Assembly (NCBI RefSeq): GCF_004342025.1
Contig: NZ_SLWN01000008.1
Coordinates: 233,569-297,568, forward strand
Direction: 5' to 3'
From: Kribbella steppae
Lineage (GTDB): Bacteria > Actinomycetota > Actinomycetes > Propionibacteriales > Kribbellaceae
Length of the DNA stretch: 64,000 nucleotides
Shown here: piece by piece, positions 27,318 to 36,003 of the stretch
Position numbering within the stretch: position 1 is the first letter of the stretch
How the letters are laid out: every line of letters starts with the position of its first letter
Notes under the pieces: model-generated
Seen by the model: the letters and a program-made list of their open reading frames with translations, nothing else
Databases searched by the model: none
Told to the model about the DNA's origin: nothing
Made by a program: the position numbers and the translations under genes

Positions 27318-27734
27318 ATGCGCCGTGAGCCGTTCCCGCTGCTGAGCGAGCTGCCGCCAGAGCTGAAGAACGTCATTCTCGATTTCCACTGGGACGTGGC
27401 GTTGCTGCACAGGCTGGAGCTTCCGGTCGTTGAGTTGCGGGTCGCGGAGTTGGCCTGGCAGTTGCGGTTGCCGTTCTGGGCGTGGGACGGGCGGCCGTTC
27501 CAGGTCACTCCGCTGGAGGTGGCCGCCGAACCCGAGGTCTACGCGGAGCAGTACGCCCGGACGATGGCGGCGGACCTGCGCTATCCGCTGGACGTCGTAC
27601 GACGACCCGACGGCCGCATCACCATCCTCGACGGGGTCCATCGCCTCCTCCGGGCACACCTCGACAGGCTGGAGTCTGTTCGCGCGCGCGTTCTCGAATG
27701 GGAGGAACTCGACGCGATTGCTGTGCGCCGTTGA
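27318..27734 (+). CDS. Small protein with a ParB/sulfiredoxin-like nuclease fold
   Basis: This 138-residue protein has a C-terminal half reading YPLDVVRRPDGRITILDG then VHRLLRAHLDRL. It resembles the ParB-N/sulfiredoxin-type pattern DGxHRL..A found in stand-alone ParB-like nucleases. The N-terminal half (WDVALLHRLELPVVEL) would supply the first strands. No DNA-binding helix-turn-helix is seen. The function is unknown and the family call is tentative. Confidence 0.65.
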   Translation: MRREPFPLLSELPPELKNVILDFHWDVALLHRLELPVVELRVAELAWQLRLPFWAWDGRPFQVTPLEVAAEPEVYAEQYARTMAADLRYPLDVVRRPDGRITILDGVHRLLRAHLDRLESVRARVLEWEELDAIAVRR

Positions 27735-27816
27735 CGGGTGGGTGAAGGCCAGCAGCCGGCCAGAATCGGTCGTCTGCAGAGGAACAACTCGTCCGGCAGT
27801 CGTGTTGGGGCTGGGT

Positions 27817-28614
27817 ATGACGGTTGAGATCGGGGTGATTCTTCCGACGTCGACGCCTGATCCGGGGCAGCCGATCTTGGGAGATGTCCGCGACAGTGCA
27901 CGGTTCGCCGAGGAGGTCGGGCTGGATTCGGTCTGGTCGACCGATCATCTGATCGCGAGTGCGCCGATGCTGGAGAGCTCGGTGGTGCTGGCGACCGCGG
28001 CGGCGGTGACGGAGCGGATCACGGTCGGGTTCAACGTGATGCTGCTGGCGTTGCGGCCGGTCGCGTGGGCGGCGAAGCAGGTGAACACGCTGCAGTTCGT
28101 GTCCGGCAACCGGCTCGTGCTCGGTGTCGGCACCGGCAACCCTGCCCACGGCGACATCGGCTGGCGTGCCGCCGGTGTGTCGTTCGCGGACCGCGGTCGG
28201 TTGACCGACGAGGCGCTCGCCGTCCTTCCGGATCTGATCGCCGGCAAGCCGACGATCCTCGACGACGGTGTGGAGGCGACGCTCTCCCCGGGCTCCGAAG
28301 TTCCCCCGATCGTTGTCGCAGGCAACGGGAAGGCGGCCTTCCGGCGGGCGGCCAGGTACGGCGACGGCTGGGCGACGATCGCGATGTCGCCCAACGAGGT
28401 CAAGGCGAGCCTCGAGCAGATCAACCAGCAGCACGACCGGCCGGCGCTCAAGGCAACGGTCGTCGCGCCGCAACTGGACACTGATCCGCAGCGCGCCGCC
28501 GAGCAACTGACGGCCTACGAAGAGGCGGGCACGGCCCGTGTGATCCTGCCGCCCTCCGGCGACTGGCGCCGCGACTACGAAAACGCAGCCAGACTCCGCG
28601 CCACCCAGTCCTAG
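27817..28614 (+). CDS. LLM-class (F420-dependent type) oxidoreductase
   Basis: This 265-residue luciferase-like monooxygenase-fold enzyme starts MTVEIGVILPTSTPDPGQP. It carries the TIM-barrel signatures DSVWSTDHLI, ITVGFNVMLLALR and FVSGNRLVLGVGTGN, and the C-terminal ARYGDGWATIAM. In actinobacteria such proteins usually use cofactor F420. The substrate is unknown. The ATG at 27817 was chosen because upstream in-frame sequence overlaps the preceding gene. Confidence 0.88.
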   Translation: MTVEIGVILPTSTPDPGQPILGDVRDSARFAEEVGLDSVWSTDHLIASAPMLESSVVLATAAAVTERITVGFNVMLLALRPVAWAAKQVNTLQFVSGNRLVLGVGTGNPAHGDIGWRAAGVSFADRGRLTDEALAVLPDLIAGKPTILDDGVEATLSPGSEVPPIVVAGNGKAAFRRAARYGDGWATIAMSPNEVKASLEQINQQHDRPALKATVVAPQLDTDPQRAAEQLTAYEEAGTARVILPPSGDWRRDYENAARLRATQS

Positions 28615-28640
28615 CCACTCAATGCCCCCCCGCAGGTGAC

Positions 28641-28672
28641 TTGACTCTGACATTGGTGTGAGGCTTTACGGT
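28641..28672 (+). promoter_or_regulatory. MerR-type promoter/operator before an SDR gene
   Basis: A -35-like TTGACT (28641-28646) and a -10-like TACGGT (28667-28672) are separated by an unusually long 20-bp spacer. The spacer contains the imperfect inverted repeat CTGACA TTGG TGTGAG. Long spacers with a dyad between the boxes are the hallmark of MerR-family-activated promoters. The predicted transcript starts about at the ATG (28679), so the mRNA would be leaderless. Confidence 0.5.
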
Positions 28673-28678
28673 CTGGGC

Positions 28679-29314
28679 ATGTCAGGAGCTGTGATTGTCG
28701 GGGCCGGGCCGGGGATTGGCGCGGCCGTGGCCAGGAGGTTTGCGCGGGCCGGGCTGGGTGTCGGGCTGATCGCGCGGTCGGAGTCGACGGTGAAGGCGGT
28801 GGCGGACGGGATCACCGGTGACGTCCTCGCGCTGACTGCGGACAGTACGGACGAGGTCGGTCTGCGGGCCGAGCTCGACCGGGTGGTCGAGGAGTACGGC
28901 GTACCGGATGTGGTGGTCTACAACGCGGCGATCATCCAGCCGGATGCGGTCGGGGACCTGACCGCTCAGCAGCACCTGGACGCGTGGGCGGTGAACGTCG
29001 TCGGTGCGATCACCACTGCGGCGCACGTCGTACCCGCGATGGCTGAGCGTGGCAGTGGATCGTTCATCGTCACCGGTGGGATGCCCGAGCCGAAGCCCGA
29101 CTACGCCAGTCTGTCGCTGGGCAAGGCCGGCGTACGGACGCTGGTGACCCTGCTGGACCAGCAGTACAGCGCTTCGGGCGTCCACGCGGCCAGTGTCACC
29201 GTCGGCGGTGCGGTCGCTCCCGGTACGGCGTACGACCCTGACGACATCGCCGAGCACTACTGGCGACTCCACGCCCAGCCGCGCGACCAGTGGGAGCACG
29301 AGCGCAGCTTCTGA
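28679..29314 (+). CDS. Short-chain dehydrogenase/reductase
   Basis: This 211-residue SDR starts at ATG 28679 (MSGAVIVGAGPGIGAAVARR), with the Gly-rich NAD(P) motif GAGPGIG. VVYNAAII matches the NNAG-type strand. The canonical YxxxK site is altered: the motif region reads DYASLSLGKAGVRT, with Tyr and Lys more widely spaced than in classical SDRs. It may be an atypical member. The substrate is unknown. Confidence 0.82.
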   Translation: MSGAVIVGAGPGIGAAVARRFARAGLGVGLIARSESTVKAVADGITGDVLALTADSTDEVGLRAELDRVVEEYGVPDVVVYNAAIIQPDAVGDLTAQQHLDAWAVNVVGAITTAAHVVPAMAERGSGSFIVTGGMPEPKPDYASLSLGKAGVRTLVTLLDQQYSASGVHAASVTVGGAVAPGTAYDPDDIAEHYWRLHAQPRDQWEHERSF

Positions 29315-29406
29315 GTGGACTGACGAAGCCTGTGTGGATTGGACCTGTCGGGCGAGGGTGCATCCGGGCGAGACTTGTTGCTGTTCGCAACTGACGAGGA
29401 TCGCCG

Positions 29407-30021
29407 ATGTATGTTCCCGCGCACTTCGCCGCCGATGACGAGGCGGTCCACGAACTGCTGGCCCACCACGGGGCCGCCGACCTGGTGACGATGACGCCCG
29501 ACGGGCTGGTGGCGACCCTGCTGCCGTTCGTCTACGACCGTTCGAGGAACGTCCTGCTCGGGCACTTCGCCCGCAACAACGAGCACTGGCGGCAGACCGT
29601 CATCGGGGACGCGCTGGTGATCATGCGCGGTCCGGACTCGTACATCTCGCCGGCCTGGTACGCATCCAAACGCGAGCACGGCCGGGTCGTGCCGACGTGG
29701 AACTACCTGACCGCGCACGTCCACGGGACGATGACCGTGCACGACGACCCGGCCTGGGTCGGGGACGTCGTACGGCGCCTGTCGGATCACCACGAAGCCG
29801 GTCGGGCGGAGCCGTGGTCGGTGGACGACGCGCCGGAGAAGTTCGTGGCCGGGCAGTTGCGCGCGATCGTCGGGGTGGAGATCGCGATCACGCGGGTCGA
29901 GGCGAAGTTCAAACTCAGCCAGAACCGACCGGACGCCGACATCGACGGGGTGATCGACGGCCTCCGCGCGTACGGCGACGATCGGAGCGCGGACGCGGTC
30001 GCCCAGCACCGGCGCCAGTGA
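29407..30021 (+). CDS. FMN-binding negative transcriptional regulator family (PaiB-like)
   Basis: This 204-residue protein opens MYVPAHFAADDEAVHELLA and contains YISPAWYASKREHGRVVPTWNY. This is the clear signature of PaiB-type split-barrel flavin proteins, followed by FVAGQLRAIVGVEIAITRVEAKFKLSQNR. The family was named for repression of protease and sporulation genes in Bacillus; the biochemical role here is unknown. Confidence 0.9.
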   Translation: MYVPAHFAADDEAVHELLAHHGAADLVTMTPDGLVATLLPFVYDRSRNVLLGHFARNNEHWRQTVIGDALVIMRGPDSYISPAWYASKREHGRVVPTWNYLTAHVHGTMTVHDDPAWVGDVVRRLSDHHEAGRAEPWSVDDAPEKFVAGQLRAIVGVEIAITRVEAKFKLSQNRPDADIDGVIDGLRAYGDDRSADAVAQHRRQ

Positions 30022-30248
30022 TCCCAAGGGCCGCGGACCGGGGCACCCGATGCAAATGATCGTTGCCCTGAGCACTCGTCTTCAGTGACAGTTTGTGCAC
30101 GGAATGTCACGGAGAGTTTGCGGGTGCGTGCAGATGTCCGGACAAGCCTGGCGAGCGCGGGACCGGTCAGCAGATCGTCGTTGTCAGGAAGCGACATCGA
30201 CGACGAAGACATCGAGTCAGCCGGTCGACCACGGGAGGCTCCGGACGC

Positions 30249-31022
30249 GTGCTCGAGACCTATCGCGGCATCCCACATCTGCTGGACACCTGGCTCGTCC
30301 TGAGCGGAATGGCCCTACCGATCGCCATCTCGTCGCTACGGCAGCCGGGTGACCTGGTCCCCCGACTGGCGGCGTTCTGCCTGCCCGGCGCGTTCGCGCT
30401 GGTGCTGGCGGCCACGCTCAGCCCCACCGCGCTCCAGATCGGCCAGATCGGCCAGTGCGGCACCTACCTGACCACCACCGGCGGGCTGAACTCGATCCAG
30501 GGTCTGCTCAACGTCCTGCTGTTCGTCCCGGCCGCCGGAATGCTCACGCTGGCCAGCGGCCGCCCGGTCGACGGGATCGCCGCCGGAGTCGGGATGTCCT
30601 CGGCGGTCGAGGCGATCCAGGCGCTGATCCCGCAGCTCGGGCGGTCCTGCCAGCTGCACGACCTGATCGCGAACACCCTCGGCGCCTTCGCCGGCGTCGG
30701 GTTGGCCGCCGGTCTGCAGCTGCTGACCCGCGGGCGTCGCCTGGTGGTGACCGGCCCGTACGTCGTCGAGCACGGGGCGATGCTCGTCGTACGCGGTCGG
30801 TCCCCGGCCCGCCACCGCCGCGGCGAGCTGGTCGCGCGGCCGCTACCGGTCACGAAACCGGCGAACGGACTCCGTCAGATCGCCCCGGGCACGGTGAGAT
30901 TCTCACGGAGCGGAAACGAAGTTATCCGGATAGTTATCCACAGGTTGTGGATGAAACGGGGGATGCCGACACGACTACTCGGAGATATCCACAGGTCAGG
31001 GCCTGACATCCAGGCCCAGTGA
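30249..31022 (+). CDS. VanZ-like membrane protein
   Basis: This 257-residue protein has about four to five membrane helices and VanZ-family features: NSIQGLLNVLLFVPAAGML, SSAVEAIQALIP, and CQLHDLIANTLGAFAGVGLA. VanZ-like proteins are linked to glycopeptide (teicoplanin) tolerance or envelope functions, but most are uncharacterised. GTG 30249 was chosen. The C-terminal ~60 residues are basic and non-conserved, and they contain a cluster of DnaA-box-like sequences. The 3' end overlaps the convergent pentapeptide gene by 27 bp. Confidence 0.82.
   Translation: MLETYRGIPHLLDTWLVLSGMALPIAISSLRQPGDLVPRLAAFCLPGAFALVLAATLSPTALQIGQIGQCGTYLTTTGGLNSIQGLLNVLLFVPAAGMLTLASGRPVDGIAAGVGMSSAVEAIQALIPQLGRSCQLHDLIANTLGAFAGVGLAAGLQLLTRGRRLVVTGPYVVEHGAMLVVRGRSPARHRRGELVARPLPVTKPANGLRQIAPGTVRFSRSGNEVIRIVIHRLWMKRGMPTRLLGDIHRSGPDIQAQ
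30922..30993. promoter_or_regulatory. Cluster of DnaA-box-like sites away from oriC
   Basis: Four 9-mers lie in 72 bp: TTATCCGGA at 30922, a perfect TTATCCACA at 30934, TGTGGATGA (inverted) at 30946 and ATATCCACA at 30985. The first three are exactly 12 bp apart. The cluster sits at the convergent 3' ends of the VanZ-like and pentapeptide genes, about 21 kb from oriC. It could titrate DnaA or be a regulatory site. Confidence 0.6.
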
Positions 31023-31601
31023 CGTGGCGATGACCATCGCCTGGGTGACGTCGACCCGGGCGTCCTTCAGTTCGACCGTGAGTGGATCGAGGGTGGAGAG
31101 GTCGGAGCCACGGAGGTCGGCGGCGGTGAAGTCGGCGCGTTGGAGGGACGCGCCGGACAGATCGAGATCGCGCAGCACCGCCTTGGCCGCCCGGACGCCG
31201 GTGAGGTCCGCCTCGCGGAGCTTCAGACCGGTCAGCTCGGTGCCTCGCAGGTCCGCGCCCGCGAGGCCGGTGAACGACCAGTCGCCGCCGGACACCTTCA
31301 TCAGGTTGTAAGTGCAGTCGTCGAAGAAACTGCCGACCAGCTTGCACCGGGTGAACGTGGTGTCGAAGAAGGAGCACCGGACGAAGGTGCAGTTCACGAA
31401 CGCGGCGTCGGTGTGCGTGGAGGCGTTGAACCGGACGCCGCGGAAGGTGCACTCCTCGAAGACCCCGCCGCGGTTCTCCACCTCGGTCAGGTCGGAGTCG
31501 ATGAACAGCACCTTGCTGTAGGTCTCGCCCGACGGGTCCGCGTCGTCCCAGTCGCGGATCGTCGACTCGGTCGGCGTCGCCGGTCGCCCCTGTGCTGCCA
31601 T
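30996..31601 (-). CDS. Pentapeptide-repeat protein
   Basis: This 201-residue protein is dominated by A(D/N)LXX-type repeats, for example FEECTFRGVRF, FVNCTFVRCSFFDTTF, LAGADLRGTELTGLKLREADL and LQRADFTAADLRGSDL. They predict a right-handed quadrilateral beta-helix. Some family members (Qnr, MfpA, McbG) mimic DNA and protect gyrase; whether this one does is unknown. It is monocistronic as seen. Confidence 0.9.
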   Translation of the reverse strand: MAAQGRPATPTESTIRDWDDADPSGETYSKVLFIDSDLTEVENRGGVFEECTFRGVRFNASTHTDAAFVNCTFVRCSFFDTTFTRCKLVGSFFDDCTYNLMKVSGGDWSFTGLAGADLRGTELTGLKLREADLTGVRAAKAVLRDLDLSGASLQRADFTAADLRGSDLSTLDPLTVELKDARVDVTQAMVIATSLGLDVRP

Positions 31602-31749
31602 CGGTCTCCCCTGTCGCTCAGGTGTCCTGAGCTGCCCACCCTGTCACGCCGTACCGACACGGTGCCGTAGGGCGCAGGTTGGTGCATTTGTGATCGTGAC
31701 GACGGACAACCTTCGGCGGACCGACAACTACGGGCCGCACGATGGAGGA

Positions 31750-32640
31750 GTGACCGGAACTGAGCGGGTGATGGTGTTCGGCGCGGGAGGCTTCCTCGGC
31801 GCCAGGATCTGCGCACTGCTCGCCGACCGCGGGGTGGAGTACCGCGGTCTGAGCCGGAGCCGGGGTGAGCCGTACCGGTTGTGCGACCTGGCCGCCATGC
31901 ATCCGTACGCGCTGGACACCCAGATCGGCATGTACAAACAGACCGTCATCATCAACGCGGCCGGCGCCACGCTGGGCGACGCGGCCACATTGGTCCGGGC
32001 CAACGTGATCGCCGTCGAGGCCCTGCTGGCCTCGACCCACGACAACGCCAGCCACGCGCGCTTCGTCCAACTCGGTTCGGCAGCCGAGTACGGCGGTGCG
32101 CCGCAGGGAACCAGCCAGGACGAACAGACCGAACCCTTCCCGGCCGGACCGTACGGCATCACCAAGCTGGCCGGCTCGGAACTGGTCCTCCGCGCCCAGC
32201 GCAACGGCGCCGACGCGGTCGTCCTGCGCGTCTTCGACGTGATCGGCCCCGACGCACCCGAGAGCACGCTGACCGGCCGGGTCATCCGTGACCTCCGGTC
32301 GAGGCACACGGTCGAGGCCGGTTCGCTCGACGTCTGGCGGGACTTCGTCGACGTACGGGATGTCGCCGAGGCGGTCCTGGCGGTGGCGCTCGCCGACACC
32401 AAGCTGCCTGCGGTTCTGAACGTCGGGACCGGGCGGGCGAGTCTGGCCAGGGACGTCGCCGGTCAGCTGTTCGAGCTGAGCGGTCAGCCGGCCAGGATCG
32501 TCGAAGAGGCTCAACCGGACACCGTGCCCGGCGCGACCTGGCAGCAGGCCGACACAGCGCTGATCGGCAAGACGCTCGGCTGGTCCCCGAAGATCTCCCT
32601 CGAACAGTCCCTCGCCGACAGTTGGGCCGCCCGCGGGTAG
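31750..32640 (+). CDS. NAD-dependent epimerase/dehydratase family protein
   Basis: This extended SDR of about 296 residues contains GAGGFLGARICALLADRG (nucleotide-binding loop), QLGSAAEYGGAP, the active-site pair in PYGITKLAGSEL (YxxxK) and VWRDFVDVRDVAEAV. The C-terminal region resembles nucleotide-sugar epimerases ([27 protein letters not shown]). The start is uncertain: GTG 31750, ATG 31771 or GTG 31690. The PP2C-like gene follows 12 bp downstream, so they are probably one operon. Confidence 0.85.
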   Translation: MTGTERVMVFGAGGFLGARICALLADRGVEYRGLSRSRGEPYRLCDLAAMHPYALDTQIGMYKQTVIINAAGATLGDAATLVRANVIAVEALLASTHDNASHARFVQLGSAAEYGGAPQGTSQDEQTEPFPAGPYGITKLAGSELVLRAQRNGADAVVLRVFDVIGPDAPESTLTGRVIRDLRSRHTVEAGSLDVWRDFVDVRDVAEAVLAVALADTKLPAVLNVGTGRASLARDVAGQLFELSGQPARIVEEAQPDTVPGATWQQADTALIGKTLGWSPKISLEQSLADSWAARG

Positions 32641-32652
32641 GAGACTGGGTGC

Positions 32653-33411
32653 GTGGAGATCCGCTCGATCAGTCAGCCCGCGCCCGACCGGCGACCGCCC
32701 GCAGTGAACGAGGACCTCGTGCTCAGCGGGCCCGACTTCGTCTTCGTCCTCGACGGAGCCACTGCTGGGAAGGGCCTCGACTCCGGTTGCCGGCACACGG
32801 TCGCCTGGCTGGTCCAGCGGCTCGGCCGCGAGCTCGCACTGCCGCTCCTGACCGGCTCGACCGCTCCACTCGCGGATCTGCTGGCCGACGCGATCGCCGC
32901 AGTCGGCACCGAGCACGCCGACACGTGTGACCTCACCAACCCGGACAGCCCGTCCTCCACCGTCGCGATGATCCGGGTGGGATCGGACAGCGTCGAGCAC
33001 CTCGTCCTCGCCGACTCGCCGATCGTGATGAGATCACCGGCAGGTGCGGTGTCGGTGCACAGCGACGATCGGATCGACCTGCTGCCCGAGTACACCTTCG
33101 AGGCGGTCCGCCGGCTGCGCAACCAGCCAGGCGGATTCTGGGTGGCGAGCACCGAACCCAAGGCGGCGTACGAGGCGGTCAGGGGTACGACGGATCGCGC
33201 GGAGGTCGAGTTGGTCGCCCTACTGTCCGATGGCGCCGCGCGGTATGTCGAGCACTACGGACACAGCTGGGACGAACTGCTCGACGTGCTCACCGCGGAC
33301 GGCCCGCGCGAACTCGTCGACCGGGTCTGGGCGTACGACGAGGCCGCGCACCCCGACAGCTTCCTCGGGAAGCGGTACGACGACGCCACCGCCGTACTCG
33401 CCTATCTCTGA
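32653..33411 (+). CDS. PP2C-like phosphatase-domain protein
   Basis: This 252-residue protein has the pattern of PP2C-family folds: VNEDLVLSGPDFVFVLDGATA near the N-terminus, SSTVAMIRVG, LVALLSDGAARYVEHYG and the terminal KRYDDATAVLAYL. The usual metal-binding DG and DD residues appear present. Substrate phosphoprotein is unknown. AGGAGA precedes the GTG start. Its 3' end overlaps the convergent DUF4328 gene by 10 bp. Confidence 0.78.
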   Translation: MEIRSISQPAPDRRPPAVNEDLVLSGPDFVFVLDGATAGKGLDSGCRHTVAWLVQRLGRELALPLLTGSTAPLADLLADAIAAVGTEHADTCDLTNPDSPSSTVAMIRVGSDSVEHLVLADSPIVMRSPAGAVSVHSDDRIDLLPEYTFEAVRRLRNQPGGFWVASTEPKAAYEAVRGTTDRAEVELVALLSDGAARYVEHYGHSWDELLDVLTADGPRELVDRVWAYDEAAHPDSFLGKRYDDATAVLAYL

Positions 33412-34382
33412 TCCGGACCGTACGACGGGAACGTCGGGCCCGGGTTGTTGTACCGGGGTGCGTACTGCGGTGGCTCGGGTGGTGGTGCCACGGCAGCGGC
33501 CGGCGGTGTCGTCGCCTGGTCGTGTTGCCACCGGGTGACTCGGAGAAGCAGCAGGGAGGCGGTGACGCCGGCCGCGATCAGCAGCAGGGTCGCCACGGTG
33601 AAGCCGATGTTGACCGCCAGCGCGACCCGGACCATGAAGTCCTGCAGGTCGTAGATGTCGACGTAGTCGCCGGTCGCGTCCGCGGTGTCGGCCGCGTCGA
33701 CCAGGCGGACGATCCAGACGATGAAGGCGAGGAACGCGAGCACGCCGCCGCCGACCAGGATCACCCAGAACCCGGTCCACGTCGCCCACCAGCCGTACAG
33801 CAGCGTCCGGACCGGACCGTGTCTGGCCGCACCCGGTTGCTCCGGCGGCTCGCTCGCGGCCGTCACGTCTTGCACGATCTGCAGCGGGTACCAGAACTGC
33901 AGGATCGGAACGAACCACGATCCGACGATCCAGCCGGTTCCATGCCGATGCGGCTGCCCGTCCTGAACGATCGGCCGGGGTGCCAGCGGCGACCTGAGGA
34001 ACTCGGTGTTCTCCCGCGCCTGCCACAGCCAGATCAGGAACGCGATCGCCGTCCCCATCAGCAGGTAGCTGACCAGGTTGAGCAGCGGTCCGGTGCCCGC
34101 GATCGACCCGACGGCCCGGTCGACCTCCTCCTCGGAGAGCAGCCCGTACACGAACCGCTTGACCTCGTCGTACGAGCTCCACATCAGCGCGGACTGGACC
34201 ACCGCGGCGACCGCGGTCAGCCCCATCAGCACGATGCTGACCAGCGCGATCTTCCGCAACGGCCGGTACCGCGGCGGCACCGGCTGGTAAGGCACCGGCT
34301 GATACGGACCCGGCCGATGCGGCACCGGATACGGCTGCCGGAACGGCTGTGGGCCACCAGGTCCCGGGTACGGCTGCGTCAC
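33402..34382 (-). CDS. DUF4328 membrane protein
   Basis: This 326-residue protein has a Pro/Tyr-rich N-terminal tail (about 1-40), four or more membrane helices and the DUF4328 core GWIVGSWFVPILQFWYPLQIVQD. A short Pro-rich C-terminus follows. GTG 34382 was chosen because GGGGGTG lies at good spacing upstream. Two paralogues occur at 46138 and 47060. The family function is unknown. Confidence 0.88.
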   Translation of the reverse strand: MTQPYPGPGGPQPFRQPYPVPHRPGPYQPVPYQPVPPRYRPLRKIALVSIVLMGLTAVAAVVQSALMWSSYDEVKRFVYGLLSEEEVDRAVGSIAGTGPLLNLVSYLLMGTAIAFLIWLWQARENTEFLRSPLAPRPIVQDGQPHRHGTGWIVGSWFVPILQFWYPLQIVQDVTAASEPPEQPGAARHGPVRTLLYGWWATWTGFWVILVGGGVLAFLAFIVWIVRLVDAADTADATGDYVDIYDLQDFMVRVALAVNIGFTVATLLLIAAGVTASLLLLRVTRWQHDQATTPPAAAVAPPPEPPQYAPRYNNPGPTFPSYGPDQR

Positions 34383-34435
34383 CTCTTTCACCCCCTAGCA
34401 GCCAAGTTATCCCAGCCCTGGGAGCGTTCAACCTG

Positions 34436-34444
34436 TTATCCACA
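34436..34444 (+). promoter_or_regulatory. Single perfect DnaA box
   Basis: A perfect TTATCCACA lies in the 79-bp gap between the glpD 3' end and the DUF4328 start, with a degenerate TTATCCCAG at 34407. A single box may be fortuitous. Confidence 0.4.
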
Positions 34445-34461
34445 GGTGAAAGCTGCAACCC

Positions 34462-36003
34462 TCACACGCCGGCGAAGGCTTCACGGACCGCGGGCAGCGC
34501 CAGCGAACGATCCGCCGCCGACAACCCGATCCGCGTCCGCCGGTCCAGTACGTCGTCCTCCGTCAGCGCCCCTTCGTGCCGGACGGCGAACCGCAGCTCG
34601 GCGTACGTCGTCCGCAACCCCGGCGCGATCGGCTCCAGCAACGACGGCGGCCCCGCGATCACGTCCGGCGCCTCCACGCCGTACCGCTGCACGAACCGCG
34701 ACGGCGCCCGCACAGCCGCCAACTGCCCCCGATCCGCCGCCCCGACGAGCGGGATCCGGTGCGTCAGGCATGGTCGGCGTACCTCCAGAGCGGACTGCTG
34801 CAGCGCCGTGTCGAGCGCATCCTGCGCCATCCGCCGGTACGTCGTCAGCTTCCCGCCCACGATCGTCACCAGCCCGTCCGGGCTCGTGATCACCGCGTGC
34901 CGCCGGGAGATGTCGGTGGTCTTGTGCTCACCCTTGCGATGGCCGGTGTCGAGCAGCGGCCGCAGACCGGCGTACGTCCCGAGCAGATCGGACCGGGTCA
35001 ACGGCACCTGAACGGCCGTGCTGATGGTCGAGAGCAGGTAGTCGATCTCGGCATCGGTCGCATGCGGTACGTCGCTCACCGGACCAGGCGCCTCTTCGTC
35101 GGTCAGCCCGACGTACACCCGGTCGTCCGGTGCGGGGATCGCCATCACCACGCGCCGCAGCTCCCCCGGCACCGGCACGGTCAGTACGGCGGACAATCCG
35201 CCGAAGGCCGACTGCGGCAGCACCAGATGCGTCCCGCGGCTCGGCCGGAGTTTGATTCCCGAGGCCACCTGATCAGCCCAGATCCCGGCCGCGTTGATCA
35301 CCACCGAAGCGTCGACCTGCAGCCGCTGCCCGGTCAGTTGGTCGACCAGTACGGCGCCTCGCCCGGTGACCTCGGTGGCTGCGACGCGGGTCAGCACACG
35401 AGCGCCGTACAGCGCCGCGGTCCGCGCGATCGCGACCACCAACCGGGCGTCGTCGTACAGCTGCCCGTCCCAGGTCAGGAAGCCGCCGCGCATCCCCTCC
35501 GGACGCAGCGTCGGCGCGTACCGGAGGATCTCGGCCGAGCTGACCCGGCGGGAGTGTGGCAGGTAGTCGTCGCTGGTCCGCGCGAACGTGCGCAGGACGT
35601 CGCCGCCGAGGAACGCGCCCCGCAGCAACGCGGCCTGCGCGTAGCGTGCCTGCGGCAACCACGGAGCGATCTGCGGCACCGGATGGACCAGGTGTGGCGC
35701 CGTCGTCTTCATCAGGATGCCGCGTTCGACCGCACTCTCGTACGCGATGCCGACGTGACCGGAGATGAGGTAGCGCAGCCCGCCGTGCACCAGCTTGGAG
35801 CTCCACCGGCTGGTGCCGAAGGCCAGGTCGTGCTTCTCCACCAGGGCAACGGTCAGGCCCCGGGCGGCCGCGTCCAGGGCAACGCCGGCGCCGGTGACCC
35901 CGCCGCCGATGACCAGGACGTCGATCTTGCCGACCGTGTCCAGCCACTCCAGCTCGCGGGTCCGGCGGGCCGCGTTCAGGCTGGCGTTGCCCACGCTGAT
36001 CAT
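34462..36003 (-). CDS. glpD: FAD-dependent glycerol-3-phosphate dehydrogenase
   Basis: This 513-residue flavoenzyme oxidises glycerol 3-phosphate to dihydroxyacetone phosphate and feeds electrons to quinone. The FAD dinucleotide motif VIGGGVTGAGVALDAAARG is near residue 30. It is followed by the GlpD signature TSRWSSKLVHGGLRYL, the substrate-domain VNAAG-type stretch SVVINAAGIWADQ, and TIVGGKLTTYRRMA. It overlaps the TetR gene by 4 bp, implying that the regulator and enzyme are made together. Confidence 0.95.
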   Translation of the reverse strand: MISVGNASLNAARRTRELEWLDTVGKIDVLVIGGGVTGAGVALDAAARGLTVALVEKHDLAFGTSRWSSKLVHGGLRYLISGHVGIAYESAVERGILMKTTAPHLVHPVPQIAPWLPQARYAQAALLRGAFLGGDVLRTFARTSDDYLPHSRRVSSAEILRYAPTLRPEGMRGGFLTWDGQLYDDARLVVAIARTAALYGARVLTRVAATEVTGRGAVLVDQLTGQRLQVDASVVINAAGIWADQVASGIKLRPSRGTHLVLPQSAFGGLSAVLTVPVPGELRRVVMAIPAPDDRVYVGLTDEEAPGPVSDVPHATDAEIDYLLSTISTAVQVPLTRSDLLGTYAGLRPLLDTGHRKGEHKTTDISRRHAVITSPDGLVTIVGGKLTTYRRMAQDALDTALQQSALEVRRPCLTHRIPLVGAADRGQLAAVRAPSRFVQRYGVEAPDVIAGPPSLLEPIAPGLRTTYAELRFAVRHEGALTEDDVLDRRTRIGLSAADRSLALPAVREAFAGV

